Assembly (NCBI GenBank): GCA_020747065.1
Contig: JAGMVK010000006.1
Coordinates: 248,001 to 312,000 of the forward strand
DNA: 64,000 bases
Source: Cadophora sp. MPI-SDFR-AT-0126
Lineage: Eukaryota > Ascomycota > Leotiomycetes > Helotiales > Ploettnerulaceae
Direction of reading: 5' to 3'
Shown: piece after piece, positions 60,747 to 64,000 of the stretch
How positions within the stretch are numbered: position 1 is the stretch's first letter
Layout of the letters: the number at the start of each line of letters is the position of its first letter
Notes under the pieces: model-generated
Database searches by the model: none
The model's input: the letters and a program-made list of their open reading frames with translations, nothing else
What the model was told of the DNA's origin: nothing
Program-made: the position numbers and the translations under genes

Positions 60747-63014
60747 ATGTCGCTCTACATTACAGCTCAACAGACGCCCGCCGTCTCCGCAGAGGAGAGT
60801 TTCGATTCCTTCCTTGCCGACGAGTCCTCTAGCGAAGAGTCTCCAGTCGAGACCGTTGCCACCAATACTGCTACATCCCGCAACAGCACCACCCCTGAGA
60901 GTGACTGCAGCGACTCAGTTTACACTCCTTCTCCTGCAACCAAGAAACGCCCGGAGAAGACGTCGACAACCAGAGGATTACCACATGGCTACGAGACGAC
61001 AGCTACTCCACCTGTCGAGACACCTGCTGGGCGTAATCTCGACAATGACGGTCAAACTGCTGAGGAAGTCAAGGCATCGTTCCAACATAGCTATAACCAA
61101 TGGAAGAAGGTAAGCACATCTTCTCTCTACCAAAATGCATCAAAAGTATCCAGCTTTAAGATGACCGACTAACCTTCTTGGATAGGCTACCGGAAACTGG
61201 CATTACAGAGCAGGCTTTGACATCGGCGCATTTATCGATCAAGCAGCTGATCAGATTTTAACAGCGGATGTCAAATTTCCATCAAAGATGGTTTAGAGTT
61301 GGCCAAGCATCATTTCTCCAAGATGCTTGCTCAGGATGTCTACACACAGGAAATGGCCAAGAAGAAGACTGCTGCTGAGGAGGTGGAGCGCGGACTTCGG
61401 GAGGAACAAGGGGTCATAAATCGGACAGTTGACGAAGTGGCGGATGGCCATGGGGAGGACAATGAGGAGGACAATGGTGAGGCAGAAGGCGCTGGACAAG
61501 CAGCTGATAAACATGGAGATGAGCAGGAGAATGCCGGGCCAGGTCATGATAATCAACCAGATGACGATCCATATGACATTCCCAACACCGACGACTCGGA
61601 CTCCTCGTCATCCTCAGAGGATGGTTGGGACTGGGTTCCGAAGAAGAAGAAGTCGGCCCCTGCACCGATGTCGAGAAAGCGAAGCCGTGAGGCTTCCGAG
61701 ACCCCTGCGGAGAAGGAGATTCGTTGGCAAGAGTACAAGAAGAGAAAGCTCGCTATCGCCCTGTCAAATGAATCAAACACTCAGGAGATCAAGGAGGCGG
61801 ACTCTTGCTACCATCCATTTAGTGCATCTCCCGGTCTGTACATTGGTATGCGTCCAACCGATCTCGACTCCGACAACGATCTTCCTATAGATAACTCCAG
61901 TCCCGAGGATAGTGACAAAGGTCCTTCCAGACCGAGAGCAGCAGCGACACCACAATCTCACAAGAGATCGTTTTTGGAGGAGGTAGGCGAACCCAGCCAG
62001 CCAGCCAAGAAGGCTCGCAAGACCCATGCTACCAAATCCAACAACAGCTATCAAGGCCCCCAGCGACAATTGAGCGTAGCTCAAAAATGGTTCCTCGAGC
62101 AGAGCAAGATCAAGCCAGGACCTGTCAACGTGTCCAAGTTGAGACGCGGAGCTAAGGGTCGTACCTTGGCGCAGAAACAGCGAGGCGACTGGGGTACTCC
62201 GAAGAACACGATCACCAAGGCACAAATGAACACCATCCGTAAGCACTCCAAGTACACGACGAAGGTGTACCTCGACAAGGACGTCGTTACCAATATGGCC
62301 ATGACCCACAGAGAGGCTATTCACTTCGAGAAGCTCGTAGGATCTAAAAGCTCGAAGTATATCTTGGAGCGTGGTGACGTCTCTGAAGAAGACCCGATCA
62401 TCGATGGTCACTTGATCAAGTTCGAGTTGACCCAGTTCCAGAGAATCCGTAAGGGCAAGCAGGCAAGACGCGAGCGCCTTACTGCGGGAGAGGACCAGGA
62501 CAGCGAGTCTTCTCTCTCGGATGACGACTCTCAATACGGCGACGATAAGGCAACTTGTGGTTGGGACCTGCAAGAGAGAATGGAGTACTACTTGGCGGGA
62601 CAAGAGGCCAAGAAGGCTGGGGTAGAGGAGGACTACGACGGCTCGGATGAAGACGAGGAGGATGAGGAGCCACCCCTCCGCAAGAACAAGGGCAAGGGCA
62701 GAGCCGTGTCGCGCGACTACTGCGAGGAGGATGAGGAGGAGAATCGGAAGGCTCGCGGCAGGAATAAGGGTAAAGGCCGGGTTGTTGCATCAGCTCATGA
62801 CGAGGAGGACTACGACGAGCCAAAGCAACGCCGAAAGAGCAAAGGCAAGGGTCTGGCAATGGTACAAGCTGCGGGGGAATATGAAGCCCAGGAGGACAAC
62901 GCGGATAAGGAGGAGACTTGGGAGCGTGCGCCGGAAGCTGCGATTGAATACGTAGCTGAGCACGCTCAAACGATCCAAGTCGAGGCAGAGAGCGAAGAGA
63001 GCGAGGAGGAGTGA
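60747..63014 (+). CDS. Low-complexity acidic/basic, probably nuclear protein; one apparent frameshift
   Basis: Exon 1 is 60747-61109 (MSLYITAQQTPAVSAEE... to SYNQWKK) with a GTAAGC donor; exon 2 starts at 61186 (ATGNWHYRAGFDIGAFIDQAADQ). At 61275-61290 the frame must move by one: PSKMV-stop becomes SKDGLELAKHHFSKMLAQ if one G is added to AAGATGG. The rest is open to TGA 63012-63014. The long second part has acidic runs (SDSSSSSEDGWDW), basic nuclear-localisation-like clusters (KKKK, SRKRSRE, KKRK), an ordered middle (QLSVAQKWFLEQSKIKPGPVNVSKLRRGAKGRTLAQKQRGDWGTPKNTI) and K/G-rich repeats RKNKGKGRA, GRNKGKGRV and RKSKGKGLA, each preceded by acidic residues. I do not recognise the family. Confidence 0.6.
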
Positions 63015-64000
63015 CCGGTCAAGCAGGGCTCGCGGGCACAAGATGGAGGATTTCTGGGTGTATGGAGTGCATTTTCATTGGTTTTTTTTTCCTCTTCTCT
63101 TATGACACAGGAGGATATGGAGGTATGAAGTACGTGTGGGAGAGCAGAAGCCCAACATGTATGAGTCGACTTTTCTTTTGTATTCTCTTTTATTTCATCT
63201 TGGGATTTTGGGACTTTGGGATATGGTGTAAAAACTTGGGTGGGAAGTTTAATTGCATTGGAAGGATAAAGTGTCGGAGGGCAATGGAGTTATGGTACAT
63301 GGTGGAAGCGTCTGTACCAGAAAGAAATTTTGGTGGCATGGCCATCTGGATTTGTAATCCTCCTCCTGGATGGAGAGAAGGGCACATTAAGCAATAAGAA
63401 ATTTCTGTCTTCACCATGTATATCCTACTGATATGTGACACGGGCCTACTTAGGACTTTGATTTGCGACCTGGCATCTGTGATCATGGCAGCTTGTAACA
63501 GTATTCCTATGACCCTCTCCTTTCTTCTTTGGTCTTAGTTCTTCTTATTTGTCGCCGCTTTGGCTCCGGCAACTAAAACTTCTTTCGATTGTATTTGTGT
63601 ATTGGGTATGACTCATAGGTGATCGCAATGGGGCATGGAGGCGTATTAACGTCTCACCCCTAGTTTCCGCCCACCCCTACATTCCGCCCACCTCGCTTAA
63701 CCTCACCGCTTCTTATACCACCCAACTTCAATAATTATTTAATATTTTATTCTCTAATCGATTTTCTTGAAATTTGGAATATGAATTAATCTTATTATGA
63801 AGCCTTAATATACTGAACGTAACGTCATATGTACTATTAAGGAGATCGCAAATAGCAAGTCCTTACGAAAGGCATATCTGGAGTAAGGTATTCCAAGGTC
63901 TACTCTTCATGATCGGAATACAACGACACAACTACATAAGGAGGCCGCTAAACATATGCAAAGACTTCCTACTATAATTAAAGATCAATTAACTAATTAG
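63015..64000. other. 3' region and AT-rich end of the window
   Basis: 63015-63600 is T-rich downstream sequence. 63700-64000 is strongly AT-rich with TTAATTA-type words and stops in all frames, consistent with a RIP-affected repeat edge. No gene seen. Confidence 0.5.

Noticed and set aside
61773..62603. 276-codon minus-strand frame
   Set aside because: Antisense shadow of the biased-composition gene at 60747-63014.

Overview
The window is nuclear DNA of a filamentous ascomycete (Pezizomycotina). The evidence is short GT-AG introns of about 45-95 nt with CTRAC-like branch sites, fungal-only families (HET, CFEM/PTH11-type receptor, Zn2Cys6 regulator, fungalysin, CBM1-GH5 cellulase, DUF6536) and AT-rich stretches with transition-biased repeats that look like repeat-induced point mutation (RIP). 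A plant-associated or saprotrophic Leotiomycete would fit, but that is inference. No tRNA, rRNA or CRISPR-like array was seen.

Layout. 1-6861: one gene of the AsaB/CmcJ (GA4-desaturase-like) family is split by about 6 kb of foreign DNA at what looks like an intron. The foreign block carries an intact HET gene, a decayed cysteine-rich repeat gene, a truncated membrane-protein fragment and a 15-bp minisatellite. Its two ends carry mirrored CCTGAG/CTCAGG motifs and matching T/A tracts. 7223-8494: an extended SDR epimerase (-). 9545-11212: the spliceosomal pseudo-protease Sad1/USP39 (+). 12766-14793: a broken HET gene (-). 15602-16943: a multi-exon membrane protein (-). 18746-20367: a CFEM PTH11-like receptor in eight exons (+). 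22018-22370: a small hypervirulence-associated (TUDOR-type) protein (-). 23596-26861: divergent housekeeping pair RRP9 (-) and proteasome beta-4 (+). 30009-32166: DED1 RNA helicase (+). 35406-36739: CBM1-GH5 endoglucanase (+). 37431-37628: a 65-aa double zinc finger (+). 39844-45221: two membrane proteins (-), the second of DUF6536 type. 47041-47993: DUF4188 protein (+). 48561-49393: GNAT acetyltransferase (+). 50652-52421: aldehyde dehydrogenase (+). 53103-55193: Zn2Cys6 regulator (-). 55784-58111: fungalysin (-). 60747-63014: acidic/basic low-complexity protein (+).

How the genes relate. Most are independent. RNA and protein-homeostasis genes (SAD1, RRP9, PRE1, DED1) alternate with accessory genes for environment sensing (CFEM receptor), secreted degradation (GH5, fungalysin) and non-self recognition (two HET genes). 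The aldehyde dehydrogenase, Zn2Cys6 regulator and fungalysin lie within 8 kb, but co-function is not shown by the sequence.

Several otherwise convincing genes are interrupted by what look like single-base shifts (14.5, 13.6, 54.7 and 61.3 kb). These may be real lesions or residual assembly indels. Exon boundaries given here were placed by eye from splice signals, reading-frame continuity and family resemblance; for each spliced gene called intact the summed exons are a multiple of three.
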